Notes: generated by a model not told the origin, from the letters alone. 64,000 bases of DNA from Flavobacteriales bacterium (GCA_029251405.1 JAQXDK010000008.1:1-64000); one strand, 5' to 3'. Positions 37,935 through 47,991 are shown, counted from the first letter of the stretch. Translations and numbers: made by a program.

Positions 37935-40900
37935 TTAATCTAAATCTATATTTAATCCAAGTCCTTGAAGTTCATTAAGCAATACGTTGAAAGATTCCGG
38001 AATACCAGGTTTAGGTAAATTCTTTCCTTTCACAATACATTCATAAGCTTTAGCTCTTCCCTGAACATCATCAGACTTAACTGTTAGAATTTCTTGGAGA
38101 ACATTTGAAACACCAAATGCTTCTAAAGCCCATACTTCCATTTCTCCAAATCTCTGTCCACCAAATTGTGCTTTACCACCTAAAGGTTGTTGAGTAATTA
38201 AAGAATAAGGCCCAATGGATCTTGCGTGCATTTTATCGTCAACCATATGACTCAACTTAATCATATAAATAATACCAACTGTAGCCGGCTGATCGAATCT
38301 GTCTCCGGTACCACCATCATAAAGATAGGTTTTACCATTTCTTGGAATTCCAGCATCGTCAGAGTACTTATCAATATCGTCTAAGGAAGCGCCATCAAAA
38401 ATAGGGGTTGAAAATTTCATACCTAATTTTTGACCTGCCCAACCTAGTACAGTTTCGTAAATCTGACCTAAGTTCATTCTTGAGGGAACACCTAATGGAT
38501 TAAGAACGATGTCTACAGGAGACCCGTCTTCTAGGAACGGCATGTCTTCCTCTCTTACGATTCTGGCAACAATACCTTTGTTACCATGTCTTCCTGCCAT
38601 TTTATCTCCTACTTTGAGTTTTCTTTTCTTAGCAAGGTAAACTTTAGCCATCTGAATGATGCCATTTGGCAATTCATCACCTACGACAATTTGGAACTTC
38701 TTACGTTTTGCTTTACCAATAAGTTCGGTAGCTTTCAAATTATAGTTATGTAAAGTAGTATCTACCAATTCGTTGATAGCCTCGTCTTTTGTCCAGTTTT
38801 TTGAATTTATGTGAATAAAATCAATAGACTTTAAAGTTTTAAGTGTGAATTTAACACCCTTCTTAATAACTTGTTCTTTAAAAACATTGATTACACCTTC
38901 AGATTTTTTATCTCCTAAAATGGTAATTAGCTTCTCAATTAAAATAGCTTTTAATTCAGCGAGTTTGGTGTCCATTTCAGCATCTAATTGTTCAATTATT
39001 GGCTTATCAGCTGCTTTTGATTTTCTGTCTTTAATTGCTTTGGAGAATAACTTTTTATCAATAACTACACCAGTAGTAGATGGAGATACTTTTAATGAAG
39101 CATCCTTTACATCACCAGCCTTGTCACCAAATATAGCTCTCAATAACTTTTCCTCAGGAGTAGGATCACTTTCTCCTTTTGGAGTGATTTTACCAATTAG
39201 AATATCACCTTCTTTAACTTCTGCACCAACTCTAATTATTCCATTTTCGTCGAGGTCTTTTGTAGCTTCCTCACTTACATTAGGAATATCAGCGGTTAAT
39301 TCCTCTAAACCTCTTTTAGTGTCTCTTACATCTAAACTATATTCATCAACATGTACACTTGTGAAAATATCATCTTTAACTACTCTTTCAGATATAACAA
39401 TTGCATCCTCAAAGTTGTAACCTTTCCAAGGCATAAATGCTACCTTCAAGTTTTGACCAAGCGCCAATTCTCCGTTTTCAGTTCCATAACCTTCTACCAA
39501 TACTTGACCTTTTTTTACTTTGTCACCTTTTTTGACAATAGGTCTTAAATTGACTGCAGAACCTTGATTTGTTTTTTGAAATTTTGTTAAATTATAAACG
39601 GTTGTATCCGTGTCAAAACTTACCAATACATCTTCTGTAGATAATTTATACTTAATGTGGATTTCTTTAGAATCTACATAAGATACTGTACCTTCTTTTT
39701 CCGCATGAATTAAAACTCTAGAATCCTTTGCAATCAATTCTTCAATTCCAGTACCAACAATTGGTGCTGATGGGTTTAATAAAGGAACTGCTTGACGCTG
39801 CATATTAGAACCCATAAGTGCTCTGTTAGCATCATCATGCTCAAGAAATGGTATACAAGATGCTGCAATAGAGGCAATTTGATTGGCTCCGACATCGATA
39901 AGGTTAATCTCCTCTTTTGGAGGTAATGGGAAGTCACCCATAAACCTTGAAATTACATTTTCATTTTCAAATACTCCATTTTTATTAATCTTGGCATTTG
40001 CTTGAGCAATAAACTTATTATCTTCTTCCTCAGCAGAATGATAAACAGGTTCAGAGCCTAAATCGACCTTACCATTTTTAACTTCTCTGTATGGAGTTTC
40101 AATAAATCCTAATCTATTTACTTTTGCATAAACACATAAAGAAGAAATTAAACCAATATTTGGTCCTTCAGGTGTTTCAATAGTACATAATCTACCGTAG
40201 TGAGTGTAATGAACATCTCTAACTTCAAAACCTGCTCTTTCTCTAGTAAGTCCACCAGGTCCAAGTGCTGATAAACGTCTTTTATGAGTAACTTCAGCTA
40301 ATGGATTGGTTTGATCCATGAATTGAGAAAGCTGGTTGGTACCAAAAAAAGAATTGATAACGCTAGATAGTGTTTTGGCATTGATAAGATCAATTGGAGT
40401 AAAAACTTCGTTATCCCTAACATTCATTCTTTCTCTAATGGTTCTTGCCATTCTTGCTAAACCAACACCAAACTGTGAATATAATTGTTCTCCAACAGTT
40501 CTAACTCTTCTGTTACTTAAGTGATCAATATCATCAACATCTGTTTTTGAGTTTATTAATTCAATAAGATATTTCACTATTGAAATAATGTCCGTTTTAG
40601 TCAAGACTCTTTGAGACTCGTCAATTTCCAGTCCTAATTTTTTATTAATTCTGTATCTACCTACCTCACCTAAATCATATCTTTGTTCTGAGAAAAATAA
40701 TTTATCGATAACACCTCTTGCTGTTTCTTCATCTGGCGGTTCGGCATTTCTTAATTGTCTGTAGATATGCTCAACTGCTTCTTTTTCGGAGTTAGAAGTA
40801 TCTTTTTGTAGCGTATTATAGATAATGGCAAAATCAGCTGAATTAATATTTTCTTTATGCAGAATTACCGTTTTGACACCAGCATCATCAATCATGGCTA

Positions 40901-41747
40901 TGTGTTCTTCTTCAATAATTGTTTCTCTATCAATTAAAACTTCGTTTCTTTCTATAGAAACTACCTCACCGGTATCTTCATCTACGAAATCTTCAACCCA
41001 AGATTTAAGGACTCTTGCGGCTAATTTTCTGCCAACAATTTTTTTAAGATTAGCTTTTGTAGCTTTCACTTCATCCGCTAAATCAAATATCTCAAGTATA
41101 TCTTTATCACTTTCGTAACCAATTGCTCGGAATAAAGTTGTAACTGGTAGTTTTTTCTTTCTATCAATATAAGCGTACATGACACTATTAATATCAGTGG
41201 CAAATTCAATCCAAGATCCTTTGAAAGGGATAACTCTAGCAGAATATAATTTAGTTCCATTAGCATGTCTACTCTGACTAAAAAAGACACCTGGAGAACG
41301 ATGCAATTGAGAAACTACAACTCTTTCTGCACCATTAATAATAAAAGACCCTTTAGGAGTCATGTATGGAATAGTTCCTAAATAGACTTCTTGAACTATT
41401 GTTTCAAAATCCTCGTGTTCAGGATCCGTACAATATAATTTCATGACTGCTTTTAAAGGAACAGAATATGTTAAACCTCTATCTATACACTCAGTTATGG
41501 TATATCTTGGAGGATCTATGAAATAATCTAAAAATTCAAGTACAAATTGGTTTCTTGTATCAGTGATTGGGAAATTCTCAGAAAAAACTTTGAAAAGTCC
41601 TTCCTCAATTCTGTTTTCTGATGTTGTTTCTAACTGAAAAAATTCTTGAAATGATTTAATTTGAATATCTAAAAAATCTGGATATGAAAAACGATGCTGA
41701 CTGGATGCAAAGTTTATTCTTTCTGTAGTTTGATTTGATTTTGCCAA
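37935..41747 (-). CDS. rpoB: RNA polymerase beta subunit
   Basis: RpoB forms the other half of the polymerase active cleft. The rifampicin-pocket region reads [15 protein letters not shown] and [13 protein letters not shown], the wild-type form at the usual resistance positions. The NTP-binding GRHGNKG segment and the C-terminal [12 protein letters not shown] are present. Length 1270 is normal for the phylum. It is preceded by an 85-base gap with a hairpin that may act as an attenuator after rplL. Confidence 0.99.
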   Translation of the reverse strand: MAKSNQTTERINFASSQHRFSYPDFLDIQIKSFQEFFQLETTSENRIEEGLFKVFSENFPITDTRNQFVLEFLDYFIDPPRYTITECIDRGLTYSVPLKAVMKLYCTDPEHEDFETIVQEVYLGTIPYMTPKGSFIINGAERVVVSQLHRSPGVFFSQSRHANGTKLYSARVIPFKGSWIEFATDINSVMYAYIDRKKKLPVTTLFRAIGYESDKDILEIFDLADEVKATKANLKKIVGRKLAARVLKSWVEDFVDEDTGEVVSIERNEVLIDRETIIEEEHIAMIDDAGVKTVILHKENINSADFAIIYNTLQKDTSNSEKEAVEHIYRQLRNAEPPDEETARGVIDKLFFSEQRYDLGEVGRYRINKKLGLEIDESQRVLTKTDIISIVKYLIELINSKTDVDDIDHLSNRRVRTVGEQLYSQFGVGLARMARTIRERMNVRDNEVFTPIDLINAKTLSSVINSFFGTNQLSQFMDQTNPLAEVTHKRRLSALGPGGLTRERAGFEVRDVHYTHYGRLCTIETPEGPNIGLISSLCVYAKVNRLGFIETPYREVKNGKVDLGSEPVYHSAEEEDNKFIAQANAKINKNGVFENENVISRFMGDFPLPPKEEINLIDVGANQIASIAASCIPFLEHDDANRALMGSNMQRQAVPLLNPSAPIVGTGIEELIAKDSRVLIHAEKEGTVSYVDSKEIHIKYKLSTEDVLVSFDTDTTVYNLTKFQKTNQGSAVNLRPIVKKGDKVKKGQVLVEGYGTENGELALGQNLKVAFMPWKGYNFEDAIVISERVVKDDIFTSVHVDEYSLDVRDTKRGLEELTADIPNVSEEATKDLDENGIIRVGAEVKEGDILIGKITPKGESDPTPEEKLLRAIFGDKAGDVKDASLKVSPSTTGVVIDKKLFSKAIKDRKSKAADKPIIEQLDAEMDTKLAELKAILIEKLITILGDKKSEGVINVFKEQVIKKGVKFTLKTLKSIDFIHINSKNWTKDEAINELVDTTLHNYNLKATELIGKAKRKKFQIVVGDELPNGIIQMAKVYLAKKRKLKVGDKMAGRHGNKGIVARIVREEDMPFLEDGSPVDIVLNPLGVPSRMNLGQIYETVLGWAGQKLGMKFSTPIFDGASLDDIDKYSDDAGIPRNGKTYLYDGGTGDRFDQPATVGIIYMIKLSHMVDDKMHARSIGPYSLITQQPLGGKAQFGGQRFGEMEVWALEAFGVSNVLQEILTVKSDDVQGRAKAYECIVKGKNLPKPGIPESFNVLLNELQGLGLNIDLD

Positions 41748-41775
41748 TGTTTTGTAAATTTAGTTATTAAGAATT

Positions 41776-41813
41776 AAAAAAGGGTATAGGCCTAAGAATT
41801 TCTTAGGCCTATA
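41776..41813 (-). terminator. Hairpin between rplL and rpoB, probable attenuator
   Basis: A perfect 14-bp inverted repeat (41785-41798 with 41800-41813, core TAGGCCTAAG/CTTAGGCCTA) lies between rplL and rpoB. On the minus strand it is followed by CCC and then six T. The three-base delay before the T-run suggests partial termination, matching the rplL-rpoB attenuator known from other bacteria. Confidence 0.7.
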
Positions 41814-41832
41814 AATTATATTAAGAATTGAA

Positions 41833-42210
41833 TTACTTCAATTCAACTTCAGCACCTGCTTCTTCTAAAGCTTTTTTGATGCCTTCAGCTTCATCTTTCC
41901 CAACTCCTTCTTTAACAGCTTTAGGAGCTCCATCAACTAATTCCTTAGCTTCTTTAAGACCTAATCCTGTTAATTCTTTCACAGCTTTTACTACTTGAAG
42001 TTTTGAACCACCTGGTGCAGTAAGAATTACATCAAATTCTGATTTCTCTTCTGCGCCACCAGCATCACCACCTCCAGCTGGAGCTGCTACTGCCACTGCT
42101 GCTGCTGCAGGTTCAATACCATACTCATCTTTAAGTACTGTTGCTAATTCGTTTACTTCTTTAACAGTTAAGTTTACTAACTCTTCTGCCATTGCTTTTA
42201 TATCTGCCAT
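41833..42210 (-). CDS. rplL: 50S ribosomal protein L7/L12
   Basis: L7/L12 forms the ribosomal stalk that recruits translation GTPases. The N-terminal dimer domain ([21 protein letters not shown]), the Ala/Gly-rich hinge ([18 protein letters not shown], about 35-52) and the conserved C-terminal domain ([28 protein letters not shown]) are complete. Length 125 is standard. It follows rplJ, its anchor on the ribosome, with 35 bases between. Confidence 0.98.
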   Translation of the reverse strand: MADIKAMAEELVNLTVKEVNELATVLKDEYGIEPAAAAVAVAAPAGGGDAGGAEEKSEFDVILTAPGGSKLQVVKAVKELTGLGLKEAKELVDGAPKAVKEGVGKDEAEGIKKALEEAGAEVELK

Positions 42211-42245
42211 TTTTATTTGTTTTTGTAATTTTTTATTTAATTATT

Positions 42246-42770
42246 TTAAGATTCTTTTTCAGAAAGGGTTTTTACAATTCCAGCAATTTTTCCTTTACTA
42301 GAACTAAGTGCTGATATCACATTTTTAGCAGGAGATTGTAACAATCCAATAACTTCGCCAAGAAGTTCTTCTTTTGATTTAATCTCTACTAATGAATTCA
42401 GCTGATCATCACCTATATAAATAGATTCTTCAACAAAAGCACCCTTTAAAACTGGTTTATCGTTTTTCTTACGAAAATCTTTAATCAATTTTGCAGGTAA
42501 ATTTCCTACGTCTGACAACATAATTGCTGTTGGACCAGGAAGAATATCATACAATTCTGTGAAGTCTTTTCCCTGTACATTTTCCATTGCTTTTTTTAGC
42601 AACGTATTCTTGACAACACTAAGCTTAATGTTTTTTGCAAAACATTGTCTTCTTAGAGCACTTGTAGCTGTAGCATCAAGAGACGAGATATCCGTAATAT
42701 AAATTATATTATTTTCATCTAATCTTTTACTTAAGTCATCAATCATTAATTGTTTTTCTTCTTTTTTCAT
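42246..42770 (-). CDS. rplJ: 50S ribosomal protein L10
   Basis: L10 anchors L7/L12 dimers to 23S rRNA. The sequence has the typical KKEEKQLMIDDLSKRLDENN start, the VVKNTLLKKAME segment near residue 55, and the L12-binding C-terminal helix (LLQSPAKNVISALSSSKGKI). The gap to rplA is only 18 bases, so no separate L10-binding leader of the kind seen in Gammaproteobacteria fits here; feedback control, if any, must act elsewhere. Confidence 0.97.
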   Translation of the reverse strand: MKKEEKQLMIDDLSKRLDENNIIYITDISSLDATATSALRRQCFAKNIKLSVVKNTLLKKAMENVQGKDFTELYDILPGPTAIMLSDVGNLPAKLIKDFRKKNDKPVLKGAFVEESIYIGDDQLNSLVEIKSKEELLGEVIGLLQSPAKNVISALSSSKGKIAGIVKTLSEKES

Positions 42771-42788
42771 TTTATAATGTTTTGATGA

Positions 42789-43481
42789 TTAAACTTCAAC
42801 ACTTTTAGGTTCTATTTTAACCCCAGGACTCATTGTGCTAGAAATAGTAACACTTTTAAAATAAGTTCCTTTTGATGATGAAGGTTTTAACTTGATTAAA
42901 GCAGCTATGAACTCTTTAGCATTATCAACAATTTGATTTGACTCAAATGATGCCTTTCCAATTGGTGAATGAATAATACCATACTTGTCAACCTTAAAGT
43001 CTATTTTACCAGCTTTAACATCTGTTACAGCTTGTCCAACATTCATAGTTACAGTTCCAGTTTTTGGGTTAGGCATTAAACCTCTTGGACCTAATATTCT
43101 TCCAAGAGCACCAACTTTACCCATAACTGAAGGCATGGTAATAATTACATCAACATCGGTCCATCCTTGTTTGATCTTGTCTATAAATTCGTCAAGACCA
43201 GCAAAATCAGCACCTGCGTCGGTAGCCTCTTTTTCTTTGTCAGGTGTACACAAAACCAAAACCTTAACATCTTTACCAGTACCATGCGGTAAAGACACTG
43301 TTCCCCTAACCATTTGATTGGCTTTTCTAGGGTCAACACCTAATCTTATCGCAAGATCCACTGTAGAATCAAACTTTTGTTTTGATATATCCTTAACAAT
43401 TTTTGAGGCATCCTCCAATGAATAAGATTTCTCTGTATCATATTTGGATAAGGCTTCCTTTCTATATTTTGAGAGTGTCAT
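42789..43481 (-). CDS. rplA: 50S ribosomal protein L1
   Basis: L1 forms the mobile stalk that helps E-site tRNA leave the ribosome. Conserved blocks are seen: [34 protein letters not shown], and the RNA-binding [19 protein letters not shown] near residue 125-145. Length 230 is usual. It is 18 bases behind rplK in the same operon. Confidence 0.98.
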   Translation of the reverse strand: MTLSKYRKEALSKYDTEKSYSLEDASKIVKDISKQKFDSTVDLAIRLGVDPRKANQMVRGTVSLPHGTGKDVKVLVLCTPDKEKEATDAGADFAGLDEFIDKIKQGWTDVDVIITMPSVMGKVGALGRILGPRGLMPNPKTGTVTMNVGQAVTDVKAGKIDFKVDKYGIIHSPIGKASFESNQIVDNAKEFIAALIKLKPSSSKGTYFKSVTISSTMSPGVKIEPKSVEV

Positions 43482-43499
43482 TATTGTTAAATTTTATGA

Positions 43500-43943
43500 T
43501 TAATTACTCCAAGGAGCTTTTCCTTTTACATTTAATCCCATACTTCTTGCTGTTCCAGCCATCATCCTCATTGCGGATTCAACTGTAAAGCAATTAAGAT
43601 CTGGCATTTTATCTTCAGCGATAACCTTAATTTGATCCCAAGTAATAGACCCAATCTTGATTTTATTAGATTCCGGAGAACCTTTTTTAATCTTAGCTGA
43701 TTCCAATAACTGGACAGCTGCAGGTGGGGTTTTTACTACAAAATCAAATGACTTATCAGCGTAGACAGTTATTACACATGGTAAAACCTTTCCTGCCTTT
43801 TCTTGAGTACGTGCATTAAATTGTTTGCAAAACTCCATTATATTAACACCTTTTGCTCCTAACGCAGGACCAACAGGAGGAGACGGGTTTGCAGCACCAC
43901 CTCTAATCTGAAGTTTAATTAATCCACTTATTTCTTTAGCCAT
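43500..43943 (-). CDS. rplK: 50S ribosomal protein L11
   Basis: L11 binds the GTPase-associated centre of 23S rRNA. The N-terminal Pro-rich stretch ([20 protein letters not shown]) with the helix after it, and the C-terminal rRNA-binding domain (ALGAK at start, later [18 protein letters not shown]) are clear. Length 147 is typical. It follows nusG by 69 bases. Confidence 0.98.
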   Translation of the reverse strand: MAKEISGLIKLQIRGGAANPSPPVGPALGAKGVNIMEFCKQFNARTQEKAGKVLPCVITVYADKSFDFVVKTPPAAVQLLESAKIKKGSPESNKIKIGSITWDQIKVIAEDKMPDLNCFTVESAMRMMAGTARSMGLNVKGKAPWSN

Positions 43944-44012
43944 TTTTATTTATTTATTAACATGTAAAACGCCACAGGGAAGCTAAAACAGTATTGTTTT
44001 ACAATTTCTTTA

Positions 44013-44564
44013 TTATCCTTCTTTATCAACTTGCATGTAATTAAGCTCTAATGGAGTTTTACGTCCAAAGATTTTAACCATAACAGTTAATTTTTTCTTT
44101 TCTTCATTAATATTTTCTATAACTCCATTAAAATTGTTGAATGGGCCATCAATAACTTTTACTGATTCGCCAACAACATAAGGAATATTCATTTCTTCAT
44201 CACTTACAGCTAACTCGTCTACTTTACCCAATATTCTATTTACTTCCGATTGTCTCATTGGCAAAGGATCACCTCCCTTTGTTGCTCCTAAGAAACCTAT
44301 AATATTTGTCATCGACTTAATAACATGTTCAACCTCTCCAACAAGAGCACATTGAATAAGTACATAACCTGGGAAATAATTTTTTTCTTTTGAAATCTTT
44401 TTTCCTTTTCGGATTTGATAAATTTTTTCAGTAGGAATTAAAACTTGATCAACATAATTGGTTAAGTTGTGTCTGTCTATCTCAAGCTCCAACAATTCTT
44501 TCACCTTCTTTTCTTTGCCACTAATAGACCTTATGACATACCACTTTTTAGTTACTTCTGTCAT
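44013..44564 (-). CDS. nusG: Transcription elongation/antitermination factor NusG
   Basis: NusG binds the polymerase clamp and links it to Rho or the ribosome. The NGN domain begins with KKWYVIRSISGKEKKVKELL, includes the NYFPGYVLIQCAL segment, and the C-terminal KOW motif reads GESVKVIDGPFNNFNGVIEN (about residues 130-150). Length 183 is standard. It is 2 bases behind secE, as in most bacteria. Confidence 0.98.
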   Translation of the reverse strand: MTEVTKKWYVIRSISGKEKKVKELLELEIDRHNLTNYVDQVLIPTEKIYQIRKGKKISKEKNYFPGYVLIQCALVGEVEHVIKSMTNIIGFLGATKGGDPLPMRQSEVNRILGKVDELAVSDEEMNIPYVVGESVKVIDGPFNNFNGVIENINEEKKKLTVMVKIFGRKTPLELNYMQVDKEG

Positions 44565-44566
44565 AT

Positions 44567-44806
44567 TTAATTGTTAATAAAGTGATAAATAAATCCTAAA
44601 ATTCCTCTCCAGTTAAATGATTGGGCGCTGTCTGAAACAGGCCAAATACCAAAAACATAGTCCATTAGCCAAATAATAAGAGCCAAAATAACACTTGTAA
44701 CTAAAACAATGATTGAGCTTGTTTGCAAGTCTTGCCAAGTTGGCCACGACACCTTATTTGTGAGTTCGTTGACAATCTCTTCAATATAATTTTTAATTCC
44801 AGCCAC
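44567..44806 (-). CDS. secE: Preprotein translocase subunit SecE
   Basis: SecE is the essential clamp subunit of the SecY channel. The GTG at 44806 is the likely start, giving M-AGIKNYIEEIVNELTNKV and a 79-residue protein. Longer readings would run into tRNA-Trp, which cannot be coding. The conserved VSWPTWQDL amphipathic helix precedes one membrane helix (SSIIVLVTSVILALIIWLMD). It lies between tRNA-Trp and nusG in the classical order. Confidence 0.92.
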   Translation of the reverse strand: MAGIKNYIEEIVNELTNKVSWPTWQDLQTSSIIVLVTSVILALIIWLMDYVFGIWPVSDSAQSFNWRGILGFIYHFINN

Positions 44807-44830
44807 TTTATAATACTTTTTTTTTGTTTG

Positions 44831-44903
44831 CACGGATGGAGAGATTCGAACTCCCGACACCTGGTTTTGGAGACCAGTGCTCTACCAACTGAGCTACATC
44901 CGT
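44831..44903 (-). tRNA. tRNA-Trp (anticodon CCA)
   Basis: A 73-base cloverleaf on the minus strand. The acceptor stem is ACGGATG paired with CATCCGT, the D-arm contains GCTCAGTTGGTAGAGC, the anticodon stem CTGGT/ACCAG encloses CTCCAAA with anticodon CCA, and the T-loop is GTTCGAATC. No CCA tail is encoded. It sits between tuf and secE inside the operon, so it must be cut out of the long transcript. Confidence 0.96.
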
Positions 44904-44914
44904 ATTATGCGAGT

Positions 44915-44942
44915 AAAGGCATTCTAATAATAGAACACCTTT
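44915..44942 (-). other. Stem-loop between tuf and tRNA-Trp
   Basis: The minus-strand RNA can form a 12-bp stem (AAAGGTGTTCTA with TAGAATGCCTTT, two G-U pairs) and a 4-base loop between the tuf stop and tRNA-Trp. It lacks a T-run, so it is more likely a processing or stability element than a full terminator. Confidence 0.45.
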
Positions 44943-44966
44943 AAACAGCACAAACTTTTAATTTAT

Positions 44967-46148
44967 TTACTTTACAATCTCAGTTACTTGACCAGCACCA
45001 ACTGTTCTACCACCTTCTCTGATCGCAAATCTTAAACCTACAGCCATTGCCACACCTGTAATTAGTTCAACATCAATAGTAACGTTATCACCAGGCATCA
45101 CCATTTCTCTTCCAGATTCTAATTTAATAGTACCAGTTACATCAAGAGTTCTGAAGTAGAACTGTGGTCTGTAATTGTTATGGAATGGTGTGTGTCTTCC
45201 ACCTTCTTCTTTTTTAAGTATGTAAACTTCCGCTTTAAATTTAGCATGAGGAGTAATTGATCCAGGCTTGGCTATTACCATTCCTCTTTTAATTTGTTCT
45301 TTTTCAATTCCTCTCAAAAGCAAACCACAGTTTTCACCGGCTCTACCTTCATCAAGGATTTTTCTAAACATTTCAACACCTGTAACAGTTGAAGACATTT
45401 TTTCTTCACTTAAACCAACAATATCAACAGCATCTCCAGTTCTAATGATTCCTGTTTCAATAGCTCCAGTTGCAACAGTCCCTCTACCTGTAATAGAGAA
45501 AACATCTTCTACTGACATCAAAAACGGCTTGGCTTCATCTCTTTCAGGAGTTTCTATCCAAGTATCTACTGTTTTCATTAATTCCATAACAGAATCAACA
45601 CCAGATTGCTCACCATTAAGTGCAGCTAATGCAGAACCTTTGATTATTGGCGTATCATTGAAATCATAAGATTCTAATAATTCTCCTAATTCCATTTCTA
45701 CTAACTCTATCAGTTCATCGTCATCAACTAAATCAACTTTGTTCATGAAAACAACAAGTCTAGGTACATTTACTTGTTTCGCTAAAAGAATATGCTCTCT
45801 AGTTTGAGGCATTGGACCATCAGTAGCAGCACATACTAAAATACCACCGTCCATTTGAGCAGCACCAGTAACCATGTTTTTAACATAATCAGCGTGACCA
45901 GGACAATCTACGTGTGCATAATGTCTGTTTTCTGTTTCATATTCGATGTGAGCTGTATTAATTGTAATACCTCTTTCTTTTTCTTCAGGTGCATTATCAA
46001 TCTGATCGAAATCTTGCTTACTAGCTAATCCTGCATCAGAAAGCACTTTAGAAATTGCTGCCGTTAAAGTGGTTTTACCATGATCAACGTGACCTATAGT
46101 ACCTACATTAACATGCGGTTTGGTTCTTTCGAAATTTTCTTTTGCCAT
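44967..46148 (-). CDS. tuf: Elongation factor Tu
   Basis: EF-Tu brings aminoacyl-tRNA to the ribosome with GTP. The P-loop [10 protein letters not shown] (19-28), switch [14 protein letters not shown], and the domain 2/3 region ([20 protein letters not shown]) are complete. Length 393 is standard. It stands behind four tRNA genes and before tRNA-Trp and secE. This is the only tuf copy in the window. Confidence 0.99.
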   Translation of the reverse strand: MAKENFERTKPHVNVGTIGHVDHGKTTLTAAISKVLSDAGLASKQDFDQIDNAPEEKERGITINTAHIEYETENRHYAHVDCPGHADYVKNMVTGAAQMDGGILVCAATDGPMPQTREHILLAKQVNVPRLVVFMNKVDLVDDDELIELVEMELGELLESYDFNDTPIIKGSALAALNGEQSGVDSVMELMKTVDTWIETPERDEAKPFLMSVEDVFSITGRGTVATGAIETGIIRTGDAVDIVGLSEEKMSSTVTGVEMFRKILDEGRAGENCGLLLRGIEKEQIKRGMVIAKPGSITPHAKFKAEVYILKKEEGGRHTPFHNNYRPQFYFRTLDVTGTIKLESGREMVMPGDNVTIDVELITGVAMAVGLRFAIREGGRTVGAGQVTEIVK

Positions 46149-46218
46149 TTCTTTTGTTGTTTAGTTACTGTTTTTAATTGTTTATTTTTTTCTATTATTA
46201 TATGCCGTTAAGCAAATG

Positions 46219-46290
46219 AGCCAATGACGGGAGTTGAACCCGTGACCTCTTCCTTACCAAGGAAGCGCTCTACCCCTGAGCTACATCGGC
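46219..46290 (-). tRNA. tRNA-Thr (anticodon GGT)
   Basis: A 72-base cloverleaf on the minus strand. The acceptor is GCCGATG/CATTGGC with one G-U pair, the D-arm has GCTCAGGGGTAGAGC, the anticodon stem CTTCC/GGAAG encloses TTGGTAA, and the T-arm is CGGGTTCAACTCCCG. It is the last tRNA before tuf. Confidence 0.95.
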
Positions 46291-46306
46291 AGTTCCATTA
46301 AAAAAG

Positions 46307-46379
46307 AGCGGGAGACGAGATTCGAACTCGCGACCCTCAGCTTGGAAGGCTGATGCTCTACCAACTGAGCTACTCCCGC
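46307..46379 (-). tRNA. tRNA-Gly (anticodon TCC)
   Basis: A 73-base cloverleaf on the minus strand. The acceptor is GCGGGAG/CTCCCGC, the D-arm has GCTCAGTTGGTAGAGC, the anticodon stem TCAGC/GCTGA encloses CTTCCAA, and the T-loop is GTTCGAATC. Confidence 0.96.
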
Positions 46380-46462
46380 AAAATGGACCACAAATGTAAT
46401 ACATAAAAACATATCTCTGCAAAAACAGATAAAGTTTATACTACACAGGTATTGGCTTAAGG

Positions 46463-46544
46463 TGGGGAGAGCAGGATTCGAACCTGCGAAGGCGAAGCCA
46501 TCAGATTTACAGTCTGACCTCGTTGACCGCTTGAGTATCTCCCC
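46463..46544 (-). tRNA. tRNA-Tyr (anticodon GTA)
   Basis: An 82-base class II tRNA on the minus strand. The acceptor is GGGGAGA/TCTCCCC, the anticodon stem CAGAC/TCTG region encloses the GTA anticodon (CTGTAAAT), and a long variable arm (GGCTTCGCC) and the T-loop GGTTCGAATC are visible. The long variable arm is normal for bacterial tRNA-Tyr. Confidence 0.96.
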
Positions 46545-46572
46545 AGAAATACTTTTTATGTAAAGAACTTAA

Positions 46573-46646
46573 AGCCGATGGAGGGACTCGAACCCACGAC
46601 CTGCTGATTACAAATCAGCTGCTCTAGCCAGCTGAGCTACATCGGC
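46573..46646 (-). tRNA. tRNA-Thr (anticodon TGT)
   Basis: A 74-base cloverleaf on the minus strand. The acceptor is GCCGATG/CATCGGC, the D-arm has GCTCAGCTGGCTAGAGC, the anticodon stem GCTGA/TCAGC encloses TTTGTAA, and the T-loop is GGTTCGAGTCC. It is the first gene of the tRNA-tuf transcript and lies about 25 bases behind a good promoter match. Confidence 0.96.
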
Positions 46647-46676
46647 AATTTACCTTTCATTAACAAAAAAGGATCG

Positions 46677-46710
46677 CAAATTTATAAAAAGTTATTGTAT
46701 GTCTGACAAA
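46677..46710 (-). promoter_or_regulatory. Promoter candidate of the tRNA-tuf-secE operon
   Basis: The minus strand has TTTG (46707-46710), 22 bases, then TAAATTTG (46677-46684), a match to the Bacteroidota promoter. A start near 46671 would put tRNA-Thr(TGT) about 25 bases downstream. It lies in the short gap between hpf and the first tRNA. Confidence 0.65.
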
Positions 46711-46723
46711 CTGAGGAAAAAAA

Positions 46724-47026
46724 TTAGCTTTTTTCTAAAAGCTTACCTTTATGTTTATTGATTTGTCTGCGTAAAGCAGCAACAGCTTCGTCTGTTGCCT
46801 CTTCGAAAGATTGACATTTTTTCTTTGCAAACAATTCCTTTCCAGGAACGTTGATTTTAATCTCTACTAATTTATTGTTATTTGAATTCGCTCTAATTAT
46901 TTTCAAAAAAACTTGAGAAACTATAATATTATCAAAAAACAGATTTAGCTTGTTAACTTTCTGGTTTATAAAGTTAACTAGTTTTTGATCTGCTGAAAAT
47001 TGAATAGAGTGAACTTTTACTTGCAT
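46724..47026 (-). CDS. hpf: Ribosome hibernation-promoting factor, short form
   Basis: This is a small RaiA/HPF-type protein that binds the decoding region of idle ribosomes. The beta-alpha-beta pattern is clear: MQVKVHSIQFSADQKLVNFI, a second strand (VFLKIIRANSNNNKLVEIKI) and a helix (SFEEATDEAVAALRRQINKH). At 100 residues it lacks the long-form dimer domain. It follows xerC by 10 bases and precedes the tRNA genes. Confidence 0.92.
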   Translation of the reverse strand: MQVKVHSIQFSADQKLVNFINQKVNKLNLFFDNIIVSQVFLKIIRANSNNNKLVEIKINVPGKELFAKKKCQSFEEATDEAVAALRRQINKHKGKLLEKS

Positions 47027-47036
47027 ATTTTAGATT

Positions 47037-47921
47037 TTAACCACGAGGGTGAGATTGTTTATGAATAGATTTCAATTTTTGAAATGTATTATGTGTGTAA
47101 ACCTGAGTTGCAGAAAGATTCTCGTGACCTAAGATTTCCTTAATAGCATTTAAATCTGCTCCATTATTAAGCATATGTGTTGCAAAGGTATGCCTTAAGA
47201 CATGTGGACTCTTTTTCTGTTTACTTGACACCATAGAAAGATAATGATTTACTTTTCTATAAACAAACTTCTCGTACATTTTATTGCCCTGATTAGTGAC
47301 GAAAAAATAAATTGATTTAGGAAATAAATTTTGTTTTTCTCTTACATAATTATTTACCAAATCATAAATGGTGTTAGATAATGGTATTATTCTTTCTTTA
47401 TTTCTTTTGCCTAAAACTTTGATTTCCATATTCCTGACATCGCTGTTTGAAAGTGTTATTATTTCCGATAATCTAATTCCAGTTTGATAGAGCAAAGCAA
47501 TGAGAAGCTTATCTCTTTTCCCATCGAAGGAATCATCAAATGAAACCTCTTCTAGAAGATGAATCATTTCATCTTCTTTTATGAAAGTTGGTAGTCTTTG
47601 ATCCATCTTTGGCGTCTCTATTAACTCAACAGGTGAATCTTTAATGACTTTTTCTTTTTTCAAGTACTTGTAAAGTGATTTTAAAGTGCTAATTTTTCTC
47701 GCAACTGAAGATTTAGCTAGTTGAAGCTCTAGTAGCTCCACCATAAAGCTTCTCACATGAGATAACTCAACATATGAAAAGCTAATGTTTTCATATGTAT
47801 TAGTTAAATATTTATTGAACTGTAAAAGATCTGTCTCATATGACAAAAGTGTATGACCAGAATAACGTTTTTCTATTTTTAAATATTCTAAAAATTTATC
47901 AATATATTTTTCGTTATTCAA
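47037..47921 (-). CDS. xerC: Tyrosine recombinase XerC-type
   Basis: This XerC/D-like recombinase resolves chromosome dimers at dif. The N-terminal SAM-like DNA-binding domain is at 1-90. The catalytic set is complete: Arg150 (TGIRLSEI), Lys172, His240, Arg243 (HVLRHTFATHM), His266 (GHENLSATQ) and Tyr275 (YTHNTF). Length 294 is usual for a core Xer protein and not for a phage integrase. Its place between rpsU and hpf also speaks for the housekeeping role. XerC or XerD cannot be separated by sequence alone here. Confidence 0.92.
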   Translation of the reverse strand: MNNEKYIDKFLEYLKIEKRYSGHTLLSYETDLLQFNKYLTNTYENISFSYVELSHVRSFMVELLELQLAKSSVARKISTLKSLYKYLKKEKVIKDSPVELIETPKMDQRLPTFIKEDEMIHLLEEVSFDDSFDGKRDKLLIALLYQTGIRLSEIITLSNSDVRNMEIKVLGKRNKERIIPLSNTIYDLVNNYVREKQNLFPKSIYFFVTNQGNKMYEKFVYRKVNHYLSMVSSKQKKSPHVLRHTFATHMLNNGADLNAIKEILGHENLSATQVYTHNTFQKLKSIHKQSHPRG

Positions 47922-47942
47922 TTAAAATTTTAATTGTAATAT

Positions 47943-47970
47943 AAAAAAAAAGAGGGCTAAAAGCCCTCTT
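47943..47970 (-). terminator. Intrinsic terminator of rpsU
   Basis: On the minus strand a 9-bp stem (AAGAGGGCT with AGCCCTCTT) with a 3-base loop is followed by about nine T. It lies between rpsU and xerC, so xerC is reached by read-through or by another start. Confidence 0.88.
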
Positions 47971-47991
47971 AATAGTTAATTTTTTTTTCGT

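Noticed and set aside
38845-39420. Long open frame of about 190 codons on the plus strand opposite rpoB
   Set aside because: It lies wholly inside the strongly conserved rpoB gene in antisense, is Ser/Leu-rich without any domain, and has no promoter; it is a shadow of the coding strand.
44807-44860. Extra N-terminal part of secE from an ATG at 44860
   Set aside because: It would translate part of tRNA-Trp; the GTG at 44806 gives the normal SecE start.
47037-47921. Phage or integron integrase marking a mobile element
   Set aside because: The recombinase is of core Xer size, sits between rpsU and hpf in housekeeping context, and no att repeats or phage genes are near.
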